Positions 1 to 5,262 are shown, numbered from the stretch's first letter. The stretch: 5,278 nt of DNA from Nitrospinota bacterium (GCA_016212345.1 JACRGM010000120.1:1-5278), one strand, 5' to 3'. The notes: generated by a model not told the origin, from the letters alone. A program made the numbers and translations.

Positions 1-121
1 CTTTTGGTTCCATCGTGATACCTTCTTCCTCCAGAGATACTATCTTCACATGGAGGTCATGAAATATCTCACGATATTCCCGTATCTTACCTAGATTATT
101 AGTGGCAATTAGTAATTTCAT
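1..121 (-). CDS. rdgB: RdgB/HAM1-family XTP/dITP pyrophosphatase, N-terminal 40 codons (runs off the left edge)
   Basis: Reading the minus strand from an ATG at 121-119 gives an uninterrupted 40-residue start, MKLLIATNNLGKIREYREIF followed by a stretch ending in EEEGITMEPK. The beta strand LLIAT followed by T-x-N-x-x-K (T7, N9, K12) is the family's N-terminal nucleotide-binding motif, and the later acidic-Gly segment matches the region before the usual EDG-TF-NA motif, which lies outside the window. The family hydrolyses ITP, dITP and XTP to monophosphates, cleaning the cytosolic nucleotide pool; full members are about 190-205 aa, so about four fifths is missing here. It is divergent from ilvE. 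A G-rich run touches the ATG and another lies about 14 bases upstream, so ribosome-site spacing is not ideal. Family assignment is secure from the motif; nothing can be said about the C-terminus. Confidence 0.87.
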   Translation of the reverse strand, partial: MKLLIATNNLGKIREYREIFHDLHVKIVSLEEEGITMEPK

Positions 122-139
122 CCCCCTGAAAATATCCCC

Positions 140-164
140 CACCTTTGCCTTCTCCCCAAAGGTG
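140..164. repeat. 8-bp perfect inverted repeat in the rdgB-ilvE divergent region
   Basis: CACCTTTG (140-147) and CAAAGGTG (157-164) are exact reverse complements around a 9-base pyrimidine-rich loop. It lies between two divergently read genes, in the presumed rdgB leader and just upstream of the ilvE promoter-like sequence. It could be an operator or a leader hairpin of rdgB mRNA. No T-run follows on either strand, so it is not an obvious terminator. Confidence 0.4.
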
Positions 165-173
165 AGAGGAGAT

Positions 174-210
174 TTGCAAAATATATTGACTTACTATATT
201 ATAATATGAT
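174..210 (+). promoter_or_regulatory. Candidate promoter region for ilvE
   Basis: TTGCAA (174-179) and TATTAT (197-202) stand 17 bases apart, an acceptable sigma-70-like pair with 4/6 and 5/6 consensus matches. An exact TATAAT (200-205) overlaps and is part of a perfect 12-bp palindrome ATATTATAATAT (196-207). TTGACT at 186-191 is a better -35 hexamer, but it is only 8 bases from TATAAT. Whichever -10 is used, transcription would start around 207-217, leaving a leader of only about 6-16 bases before the ilvE ATG at 223. In DNA this AT-rich, hexamer matches are weak evidence. Confidence 0.35.
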
Positions 211-222
211 AACCTAATTTCT

Positions 223-1143
223 ATGATAAAAAAAGTAGATAAAATATGGATGGACGGAGAATTAGTAGATTGGGATAATGCAAAGGTTCATATACTGACC
301 CATACCCTTCATTATGGACTTGGGGTATTCGAGGGTATCAGGTGTTATAAGACGAATCGAGGATCTACAATCTTCTGTCTAAAGGAACATATTGACCGTC
401 TCTTCAACTCTGCCCTTGTTATGAGTATAAAGATACCTTATACAAAGGAAGAGATCATAGATGCAATTAAGAAGACAATTAAGGTCAACAAACTTAATGA
501 GTGCTATATCCGTCCTATTGTATATATAGGATATGGAGCTATGGGAATAAACTGTAAGAATATCCCTATAAAGACAGCTATTGCTGTCTGGCCATGGGGG
601 GCATATCTGGGAGAAGAGGGTCTATCAAAGGGGATTCGCGTAAAGATCTCTTCTTTTACGGGTCTACATCCAAACATCAGCCTAACAAAGGCAAAGGTCT
701 GTGGTAACTATGTCAACTCTATACTTGCAAAGACTGAAGCAATAGAACATGGATACGATGAGGCAGTTATATTAGATTCTGATGGAAATGTTACACAGGG
801 TTCGGGTGAGAATATCTTTATAGTTCGAGATGGTATATTAAAGACCCCCCCACTTACATCGATTCTAGAAGGGATTACAAGAAGGACTATAATTATACTG
901 GCTGAAGATATGGGTATAAAAGTAAGAGAGGAGGCATTCTCCAGAGGAGAGTTATATATTGCTGATGAGGCCTTTTTTACAGGTACTGCTGCTGAGGTGA
1001 CACCAATAAGGGAAGTGGATAGTCGTCCTATAGGGGAAGGGAAACCAGGACCTATTACAAAGAGGTTTCAGGAGGCATTCTTTGCGGTTATTCATGATGA
1101 GGGGAGAAACAAGAAATTCAGAGAATGGCTGACATATATATAG
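223..1143 (+). CDS. ilvE: Branched-chain amino acid aminotransferase (PLP fold class IV)
   Basis: The protein transfers the amino group between glutamate and the branched-chain 2-oxoacids, the last step of Leu, Ile and Val synthesis (cytosolic, PLP-dependent). Its 306 aa is full length. Visible landmarks are the start MIKKVDKIWMDGELVDWD, HTLHYGLGVFEGIR (27-40), the Schiff-base lysine K158 in K-V-C-G-N-Y with Y163, the PLP-binding stretch near 191-199, LEGITRRTI (215-223) and FFTGTAAEVTPI (251-262). Where the E. coli enzyme has Glu193, contacting the PLP ring nitrogen, this protein has Gln192 (codon CAG, 796-798). The start is the only one possible: an in-frame TAA lies at 202-204 with no other start codon between, and the N-terminus matches the family. 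No Shine-Dalgarno precedes it. The stop codon TAG directly abuts a MITE-like repeat. The fold is certain; among class IV enzymes D-amino acid or aminodeoxychorismate activity is unlikely given the IlvE-like length and motifs. Confidence 0.95.
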   Translation: MIKKVDKIWMDGELVDWDNAKVHILTHTLHYGLGVFEGIRCYKTNRGSTIFCLKEHIDRLFNSALVMSIKIPYTKEEIIDAIKKTIKVNKLNECYIRPIVYIGYGAMGINCKNIPIKTAIAVWPWGAYLGEEGLSKGIRVKISSFTGLHPNISLTKAKVCGNYVNSILAKTEAIEHGYDEAVILDSDGNVTQGSGENIFIVRDGILKTPPLTSILEGITRRTIIILAEDMGIKVREEAFSRGELYIADEAFFTGTAAEVTPIREVDSRPIGEGKPGPITKRFQEAFFAVIHDEGRNKKFREWLTYI

Positions 1144-1262
1144 AGATTTTCAGATAATAAATTACACAAGGCTAGAGGGAGAAATCCGAGTAAGGCGTAC
1201 TGAGCGGTACGCCGTCGAGGATTTCGACTGATAACGCCGTGTAATTTGTTATATGGAAATCT
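1144..1262 (+). mobile_element. 119-bp palindromic MITE-like element, copy 1
   Basis: The ends, 1144-1167 and 1239-1262, are 24-bp imperfect terminal inverted repeats (21/24 matching), beginning AGATTTTC and ending GGAAATCT and sharing the inner block AAATTACAC. Nested inside are GAAATCC (1181-1187) against GGATTTC (1219-1225) and a perfect central stem GGCGTAC (1194-1200) / GTACGCC (1207-1213) with a 6-base loop, so the whole unit can fold into one long hairpin. It has no coding capacity. A second copy in reverse orientation lies at 1981-2100. ATAG occurs on both sides (1140-1143 and 1263-1266), a possible 4-bp target duplication. Size, terminal repeats and duplication elsewhere fit a miniature inverted-repeat transposable element or a large REP-like palindrome; I do not recognise a named family. 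As RNA it could also form a strong stem between ilvE and fmdB. Confidence 0.8.
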
Positions 1263-1294
1263 ATAGGATTAAGAAAGGTAGGTGATGAGAAAAA

Positions 1295-1600
1295 ATGCCG
1301 ATCTATGAATATATCTGTGACGATTGTGGATCAGAATTCGAGGTGATGCAGAAGATTAGTGATACACCATTAAGGGAGTGCAAAAGGTGTAAAGGCAAGG
1401 TGAGGAGAGTTATCTCTAATTCTGCATTTGTCCTTAAGGGAGGTGGTTGGTATGTCACAGATTACCCATCAGATTCCAGAAAAAAGGGGATGGAGGAAGA
1501 AAAAAGGGGTAGTAAGGGGTCTGATGACAACAAATCTTCAACAGATAATGGATTAAGTTCTACCACTACTGCGGTTTCTTCTCAAAAGAAACCGCAGTAA
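1295..1600 (+). CDS. fmdB: FmdB-family zinc-ribbon protein
   Basis: The 101-aa protein opens with the family hallmark MPIYEYICDDCG and has a four-cysteine zinc ribbon, C8-x2-C11 and C29-x2-C32, followed by VRRVISNSAFVLKGGGWYVTDY (36-57), the usual conserved core end. From about residue 60 the tail is low complexity, rich in Ser, Lys, Asp and Thr, and probably disordered, which is common in the family. Named after a putative regulator of formamidase/amidase genes, FmdB proteins mostly have no proven function; a small metal- or nucleic-acid-binding role is inferred from the zinc ribbon only. The start is supported by a very good ribosome site, AGGTGATG at 1280-1287. It lies just after MITE copy 1 and 28 bp before the PilZ gene, so the two are probably cotranscribed. 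Its last codons and stop lie inside a 14-bp perfect hairpin. Confidence 0.9.
   Translation: MPIYEYICDDCGSEFEVMQKISDTPLRECKRCKGKVRRVISNSAFVLKGGGWYVTDYPSDSRKKGMEEEKRGSKGSDDNKSSTDNGLSSTTTAVSSQKKPQ
1567..1599. repeat. 14-bp perfect hairpin overlapping the fmdB 3' end
   Basis: TACTGCGGTTTCTT (1567-1580) pairs exactly with AAGAAACCGCAGTA (1586-1599) around the 5-base loop CTCAA. It covers the last ten or so fmdB codons and part of its TAA stop. It is followed by AAAACCGG rather than a T-run, and no T-run follows on the minus strand either, so it is not a canonical intrinsic terminator. Possible roles are an mRNA-stability or processing structure, or partial attenuation between fmdB and pilZ. Confidence 0.7.
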
Positions 1601-1628
1601 AAACCGGTAGTATTAGAAGGGTTGAACC

Positions 1629-1970
1629 ATGGAGAGGAGAAAATATAAACGACTTATCTTTGGGATCAACATCTATAGATTAGAAGGAAAGAAGATTGGG
1701 CTTACAAAGGATATCTCTGCAGGGGGGGCATTTATAGAGACCTCTGAGTATTTCCATAAGGGGGAGAGGTTGAATATTGTATTTGAAATACCCGATCAAT
1801 TAAAGACCATTACAACTACTGCAATAGTAATGAATCGTAGAAGGAAACCATGTTGGGGCATAGGTATTGAATTTGAGATCAAAGAGGGAGGTATTGTAAA
1901 GAGCATCAAGCAGTTTACAGAGAGGTGGAGCACATATATAGAACAATCCGGTTATGTACCATATGCGTAA
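1629..1970 (+). CDS. Single-domain PilZ protein, predicted c-di-GMP receptor
   Basis: The 113-aa protein is essentially one PilZ domain. The N-terminal R-x3-R motif (R4-K-Y-K-R8) and the D-x-S-x2-G motif (D28-I-S-A-G-G33, continuing AFIET) are both intact; these are the residues that wrap around cyclic di-GMP. The following strands (RLNIVFEIPDQ at 47-57, TTTAIVMNRR at 62-71, WGIGIEFEI at 76-84) complete the beta barrel. No other domain is present, so it would act as a stand-alone adaptor whose partner (motility, polysaccharide or pilus machinery) is not in the window. AGAAGGG at 1615-1621 gives a well-placed ribosome site, 7 bases before the ATG. It follows fmdB by 28 bp and ends 10 bp before the inverted MITE copy 2. 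Binding is predicted from motifs; the output is unknown. Confidence 0.9.
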   Translation: MERRKYKRLIFGINIYRLEGKKIGLTKDISAGGAFIETSEYFHKGERLNIVFEIPDQLKTITTTAIVMNRRRKPCWGIGIEFEIKEGGIVKSIKQFTERWSTYIEQSGYVPYA

Positions 1971-1980
1971 ATTAACCTAT

Positions 1981-2100
1981 AGATTTCCATATAACAAAAT
2001 TACACTGCGTTATCAGTCGAAATCCTCGACAACGTACTACTCAGTACGCCTTACTCGGATTTCTCCTTCTAGCCTTGTGTAATTTATTATCTGAAAATCT
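1981..2100 (-). mobile_element. 120-bp palindromic MITE-like element, copy 2 (inverted relative to copy 1)
   Basis: The reverse complement of this stretch matches 1144-1262 with 6 mismatches and one inserted base (about 94% identity). Terminal repeats are 1981-2005 and 2077-2100, starting AGATTTCC and ending GAAAATCT. Four of the six mismatches fall in or beside the central stem, which is reduced here to CGTAC (2033-2037) / GTACG (2044-2048), so this copy looks the more decayed or copy 1 the more conserved. A TA lies on both sides if the element is taken as TAGATTT...AAATCTA (1980-2101), but in such AT-rich flanks this is weak evidence for a target duplication. It separates pilZ from the plsC leader. 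Confidence 0.8.
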
Positions 2101-2238
2101 ATATAACTAATAACTAATGTTGCGGAAATTAGACAACTTATTGAAATATAAGGGTTATACGGATACTCCTTCATCTATTACGAAGCCCATCGAAGCCAAA
2201 TTTGATTTGATCTTCTATCTTCTCTATTCTATTCTATT
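2101..2238 (+). other. plsC upstream region with short tandem repeats and a weak 49-codon ORF
   Basis: No convincing gene or strong promoter is seen. The stretch begins with a tandem TAACTAA pair (2104-2110, 2111-2117). An ATG at 2117 opens a 49-codon ORF ending at 2266, overlapping the first 28 bases of plsC in another frame; it has no ribosome site and no recognisable product, so it is not called as a gene. The end of the region is pyrimidine-rich and carries three tandem CTATT units (2224-2238) directly touching the plsC ATG. TTGAAA (2141-2146) followed after 15 bases by GATACT (2162-2167) is only a marginal promoter match. Confidence 0.4.
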
Positions 2239-2943
2239 ATGTTACGATATATACTCTTCTGGATGACAATTATTATAGTTACAACCCTTATAGGGAGTAT
2301 AGTAATATTATTTTCAATCTTTGACAAAAAGAGGAATTTCGCATACCTCTGTGCACGTCTGTGGGGAAGAACTATCTGTAAATTAAATGGGGTAGAAGTA
2401 CAGATTGATGGATTAGAGAATATTCATAGAGAGAGGGTTCAGGTATTCGTATCAAATCATCAGGGATTTTTTGATATATTTTCTCTTCTCGGTTATCTCC
2501 CTATCCGGTTTATATGGATGGCAAAAGAGGGTCTTTTTAGGATACCAATTCTAGGATTGGGGATGAGAAAGGCCGGTTATATCAGTGTTGATAGGTCAAA
2601 TCGTAAAAAGTCATACCATAGTTTCATGAATATGATAGAGAAGGTAAAAGAGGGGTATTCTGTGGTCATATTCCCTGAGGGGAGCCGTACACTGGATGGA
2701 AATATTGGGAGATTTAAGAAGGGGAGTCTTTTAATAGCTACTAGAACAGGGACACCTATTGTACCTGTGACAATAAGTGGTAGTTATGAGGTGATGAAGA
2801 GAGGAGAAATGCGTCTTCGGTCCAGATTGATTAGGATAAAGATTGATAGACCTATTGAAACCTCTAATATTAGCAAAACAGAGAGGGATAATCTGATAGA
2901 GAAGGTAAGGGAGATCATTATAGCTAATTATACCTCTCACTAA
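2239..2943 (+). CDS. plsC: 1-acyl-sn-glycerol-3-phosphate acyltransferase (PlsC/LPLAT family)
   Basis: The 234-aa protein acylates lysophosphatidic acid at sn-2 to give phosphatidic acid, the common precursor of membrane phospholipids. All four family blocks are present: N73-H74-x4-D79 (catalytic His and Asp), FIWMAKEGLFRIPILG (91-106), FPEGSR (145-150, glycerol-phosphate binding) and VPVTISGS (175-182). A hydrophobic segment at about residues 4-28 anchors it to the inner membrane. Length is typical. The ATG is the only reasonable start, because an in-frame TGA lies at 2203-2205 with no other start codon between. There is no Shine-Dalgarno; the site is occupied by CTATT repeats. It heads the cluster with ahbC, whose ribosome site overlaps the plsC stop. 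The family is certain; preference for glycerophosphate over another lysolipid is inferred. Confidence 0.92.
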   Translation: MLRYILFWMTIIIVTTLIGSIVILFSIFDKKRNFAYLCARLWGRTICKLNGVEVQIDGLENIHRERVQVFVSNHQGFFDIFSLLGYLPIRFIWMAKEGLFRIPILGLGMRKAGYISVDRSNRKKSYHSFMNMIEKVKEGYSVVIFPEGSRTLDGNIGRFKKGSLLIATRTGTPIVPVTISGSYEVMKRGEMRLRSRLIRIKIDRPIETSNISKTERDNLIEKVREIIIANYTSH

Positions 2944-2953
2944 GGATCTGACT

Positions 2954-4132
2954 ATGTTAGGGATAACAAAACTCTTGTGCGGGATAACAACCCCTTCTGA
3001 TGACCTGAGGTATGGTGGGGATTCATCGAGGTTGCCCACTGAACCCTTGTCCCCTAAGGAGAAAAGACCAATTGTTGTCTGGAATATGACTAGACGTTGT
3101 AATCTAAGATGTATCCATTGCTATTCTGAATCAAAGGATGAGGACTATATAGGGGAGCTGACCACTGAGGAGGGGAAGGGATTAATAGAGGATATATCAT
3201 ATTTTAAGGTCCCAACCATCCTTTTCTCAGGGGGGGAGCCCTTTATGAGGAAGGATCTCTTTGAATTGGCAAGCTTTGCCATTGAAAAGGGGATAAGGGG
3301 GGTGATCTCAACGAATGGGACCCTTATCACACCTCCTGTGGCCATGAAGATAAGGGAGATAGGTATTTCTTATGTAGGGATAAGCCTAGACGGACTGGAG
3401 GGGACAAATGATAGGTTCAGAGGGAAGAAGGGGGCATTTGAGGAGGCATTAAGAGGTATAAGGAATTGTTCTGATGCTGGGGTTAAGGTCGGTCTAAGGT
3501 TTACCTTAAACAGTTACAATTATAAAGACCTTCCTGCTGTCCTAGATCTCCTTGAAAAGGAAGATATCCCCCGCTGTTGTGTCTACCATCTCGTATACTC
3601 AGGCCGGGGGAGTAAATTGATCAAGGCAGATATCTCTCACGAAGAGACACGGCATGCCCTAGATATAATATTTGATAAGACAGGGTATTTTTATTCTAAG
3701 GGGATAACAAAGGAGATATTGACAGTAGATAATCATGCCAATGGAGTATATCTTTATCTGAAGATAAAGAAGGAACAGCCCGAACGTGCTGAAGATGTAT
3801 TAAGGTTCTTAAGATGGAATGGCGGGGCTAGTTCAGGTATAGGTATAGGAAATGTTGATAATCTGGGGTATGTACATGCAGATCAGTTCTGGAGACACTA
3901 CTCCTTTGGGAATGTAAGGGAGAGGAGATTTAGCGAGATATGGATGGATACATCTGACCCCATTATGGCAGGGTTAAAGAATAGAAAGGGGCTCTTAAAA
4001 GGACGGTGTTCTCGATGTAAATATCTCGACATCTGTAATGGAAATTTCAGGGTGAGGGCAGAGGCAGTGACAGGCGATGTATGGGAGTCTGATCCTGCTT
4101 GTTATCTAACCGATGAAGAGATTGGGATATAG
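2954..4132 (+). CDS. ahbC: AhbC/NirJ1-type radical SAM protein (12,18-didecarboxysiroheme deacetylase)
   Basis: The 392-aa protein matches the AhbC/NirJ1 pattern throughout: N-terminal MLGITKLLCG with C9, then VVWNMTRRCNLRCIHCYS holding the radical SAM cluster ligands C49-x3-C53-x2-C56, FSGGEPF (91-97) for the SAM amino group, STNGTLI (119-125) and GISLDG (142-147). The C-terminal part (FGNVRERRFSEIWMD at 318-332) ends with a reduced SPASM set, C352-x2-C355-x5-C361 followed by NGNFRVRAEAVTGD and C383, enough for one auxiliary 4Fe-4S cluster. AhbC removes two acetate side chains from 12,18-didecarboxysiroheme to give Fe-coproporphyrin III in the oxygen-independent siroheme route to heme; NirJ1 relatives act in heme d1 synthesis. 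Its ribosome site AAGGA (2942-2946) overlaps the plsC stop, 10 bp away. The next gene, 14 bp on, is a second radical SAM protein, consistent with an ahbC-ahbD pair. Family secure; heme b rather than d1 is inferred. Confidence 0.88.
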   Translation: MLGITKLLCGITTPSDDLRYGGDSSRLPTEPLSPKEKRPIVVWNMTRRCNLRCIHCYSESKDEDYIGELTTEEGKGLIEDISYFKVPTILFSGGEPFMRKDLFELASFAIEKGIRGVISTNGTLITPPVAMKIREIGISYVGISLDGLEGTNDRFRGKKGAFEEALRGIRNCSDAGVKVGLRFTLNSYNYKDLPAVLDLLEKEDIPRCCVYHLVYSGRGSKLIKADISHEETRHALDIIFDKTGYFYSKGITKEILTVDNHANGVYLYLKIKKEQPERAEDVLRFLRWNGGASSGIGIGNVDNLGYVHADQFWRHYSFGNVRERRFSEIWMDTSDPIMAGLKNRKGLLKGRCSRCKYLDICNGNFRVRAEAVTGDVWESDPACYLTDEEIGI

Positions 4133-4146
4133 ATTTTCCGAGATAT

Positions 4147-5262
4147 ATGAACAATAAAGGTTTTGATAAGGGGATAAAGAGGGATTTTTCAAGATCACCT
4201 CTCCTTAGCTTTTGGGAGGTCACTAGGGCATGTGACCTGGTATGTGTGCACTGTCGGGCAGAAGCCCAACCAGATAGGGACCCGAGAGAGCTAACCACAC
4301 AGGAAGGGATTGAACTGATTGATAGTATATCTCGTTTTGGTGACCCACTCCCCATACTTGTCTTTACTGGTGGCGACCCCCTGAAGAGGGATGACCTCTA
4401 CGAGCTGATCAGATATGCAAAAGGGAAGGGATTTCATGTTGGGTTGAGTCCGAGTGGCACACCCCTCCTTAATAGTGAGGCGATCAGGAGACTCAAAGAT
4501 GGTGGTGTGGGGTTGATGTCTATCAGCCTTGATGGCTCTAATCCTGAAAGGCATGACAGCTTCAGACAGGTAGAGGGGTCATATCAGTGGACTATAAATG
4601 CCCTCAAGGAATGTCAGGATATCCATTTCCCTATCCAGATCAATACAACTGTTACCCGCAAGACCGTTGATGATCTTGAGGCAATATCAAGGAGGGTGGC
4701 AGAGTTTGGGGCAATGCGATGGAGTCTCTTCTTTCTTGTCCCTACAGGCCGGGCACGGAAGGAGGATCAGATCACACCAGAGAGGTATGAAGAGGTACTG
4801 ATGTGGCTCTATGACCTCTCCTGTACAAATCCACCATTTCAGATAAATACTACGGCTGCACCTCATTTTCGGCGTGTTACAATAGAGGGGAGAAAAAAAA
4901 GAAAGAGGGAGGGAAATGAATCATCTATGAAGGGAGATACTGTTCTTAATGTTGAGGTAACCTGTGGGAGCGGTTTTGTATTTGTATCTCATATAGGGGA
5001 GGTATATCCATGCGGATTCTTTCCCTTAAAAGCAGGGGATGTGCGAAAAGAGAGTATTGTCAATATCTACAGAGATTCTACCTTATTTAATGACTTAAGG
5101 GACAGGAACAAGCTGAAAGGGAAGTGCAGTAAATGTGAATATAAGTGGATATGTAGTGGGTGCTCTGCCCGGGCATATTTAGAGACAGGTAATTACCTGA
5201 ATGAAGAGCCATACTGTACTTATATTCCTCTGAAAATATCAGAGGCTTACGCCTCTGGCTAG
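4147..5262 (+). CDS. Radical SAM/SPASM protein of the AhbD (heme synthase)/TIGR04053 group
   Basis: The 371-aa protein has SPLLSFWEVTRACDLVCVHC with cluster ligands C29-x3-C33-x2-C36, FTGGDPLKR (73-81), SPSGTPLL (101-108), SISLDG (125-130), INTTVTR (165-171), FFLVPTGRA (195-203) and APHFRRV (238-244). A complete SPASM domain follows with C273, C289 (in GEVYPC), C327-x2-C330-x5-C336-x2-C339 and C357, seven cysteines for auxiliary 4Fe-4S clusters. From memory of the families, the N-terminal half and RDPRELTT read like the TIGR04053 group, while the cysteines at 273, 289 and 339 are those of AhbD, which decarboxylates two propionates of Fe-coproporphyrin III to make heme b. Position right after ahbC favours the heme role. 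A Lys/Arg-rich stretch (249-255) lies before the SPASM part. The ribosome site is weak; translation may be coupled to ahbC, 14 bp upstream. Radical SAM/SPASM assignment is certain, AhbD identity about even. Confidence 0.85.
   Translation: MNNKGFDKGIKRDFSRSPLLSFWEVTRACDLVCVHCRAEAQPDRDPRELTTQEGIELIDSISRFGDPLPILVFTGGDPLKRDDLYELIRYAKGKGFHVGLSPSGTPLLNSEAIRRLKDGGVGLMSISLDGSNPERHDSFRQVEGSYQWTINALKECQDIHFPIQINTTVTRKTVDDLEAISRRVAEFGAMRWSLFFLVPTGRARKEDQITPERYEEVLMWLYDLSCTNPPFQINTTAAPHFRRVTIEGRKKRKREGNESSMKGDTVLNVEVTCGSGFVFVSHIGEVYPCGFFPLKAGDVRKESIVNIYRDSTLFNDLRDRNKLKGKCSKCEYKWICSGCSARAYLETGNYLNEEPYCTYIPLKISEAYASG
5227..5257 (+). repeat. Two mutually exclusive hairpins at the 3' end of the second radical SAM gene
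   Basis: CCTCTG (5227-5232), CAGAGGC (5240-5246) and GCCTCTG (5251-5257) form an ABA' arrangement: the middle arm can pair with the left arm (6 bp, 7-base loop) or with the right arm (7 bp, 4-base loop TTAC). It lies within the last codons, so it also creates the odd C-terminal tail after CTYIP. The bases after it (to the window end) have only short T-runs, so a terminator is possible but not shown. Confidence 0.5.

Noticed and set aside
186..205. TTGACT (186-191) with TATAAT (200-205) as a strong promoter
   Set aside because: The spacer is only 8 bases, far too short for sigma-70; the hexamers cannot work together.
1567..1610. fmdB hairpin as an intrinsic terminator
   Set aside because: The stem is followed by AAAACCGG on the plus strand and by no T-run on the minus strand.
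1144..2100. The repeat pair as CRISPR or as IS ends with a transposase
   Set aside because: Only two inverted copies without spacer array, and the genes between are FmdB and PilZ; no transposase is encoded.
2117..2266. A 49-codon ORF as a small protein gene
   Set aside because: No ribosome site, no recognisable domain, low-complexity end made by CTATT repeats, and it overlaps the plsC start; kept only as part of the repeat observation.
2731..3039. A 102-codon minus-strand ORF
   Set aside because: Opposite the conserved C-terminus of plsC and start of ahbC; no motif of its own, so an antisense shadow.
4047..4355. A 102-codon minus-strand ORF spanning the ahbC-radical SAM junction
   Set aside because: Lies opposite well-conserved radical SAM coding sequence, with Ser/Pro/Leu-rich composition typical of antisense reading.
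4598..4801. A 67-codon plus-strand ORF inside the second radical SAM gene
   Set aside because: Out-of-frame overlap with a clearly conserved coding region (INTTVTR to TPERYEEV); no domain or ribosome site.
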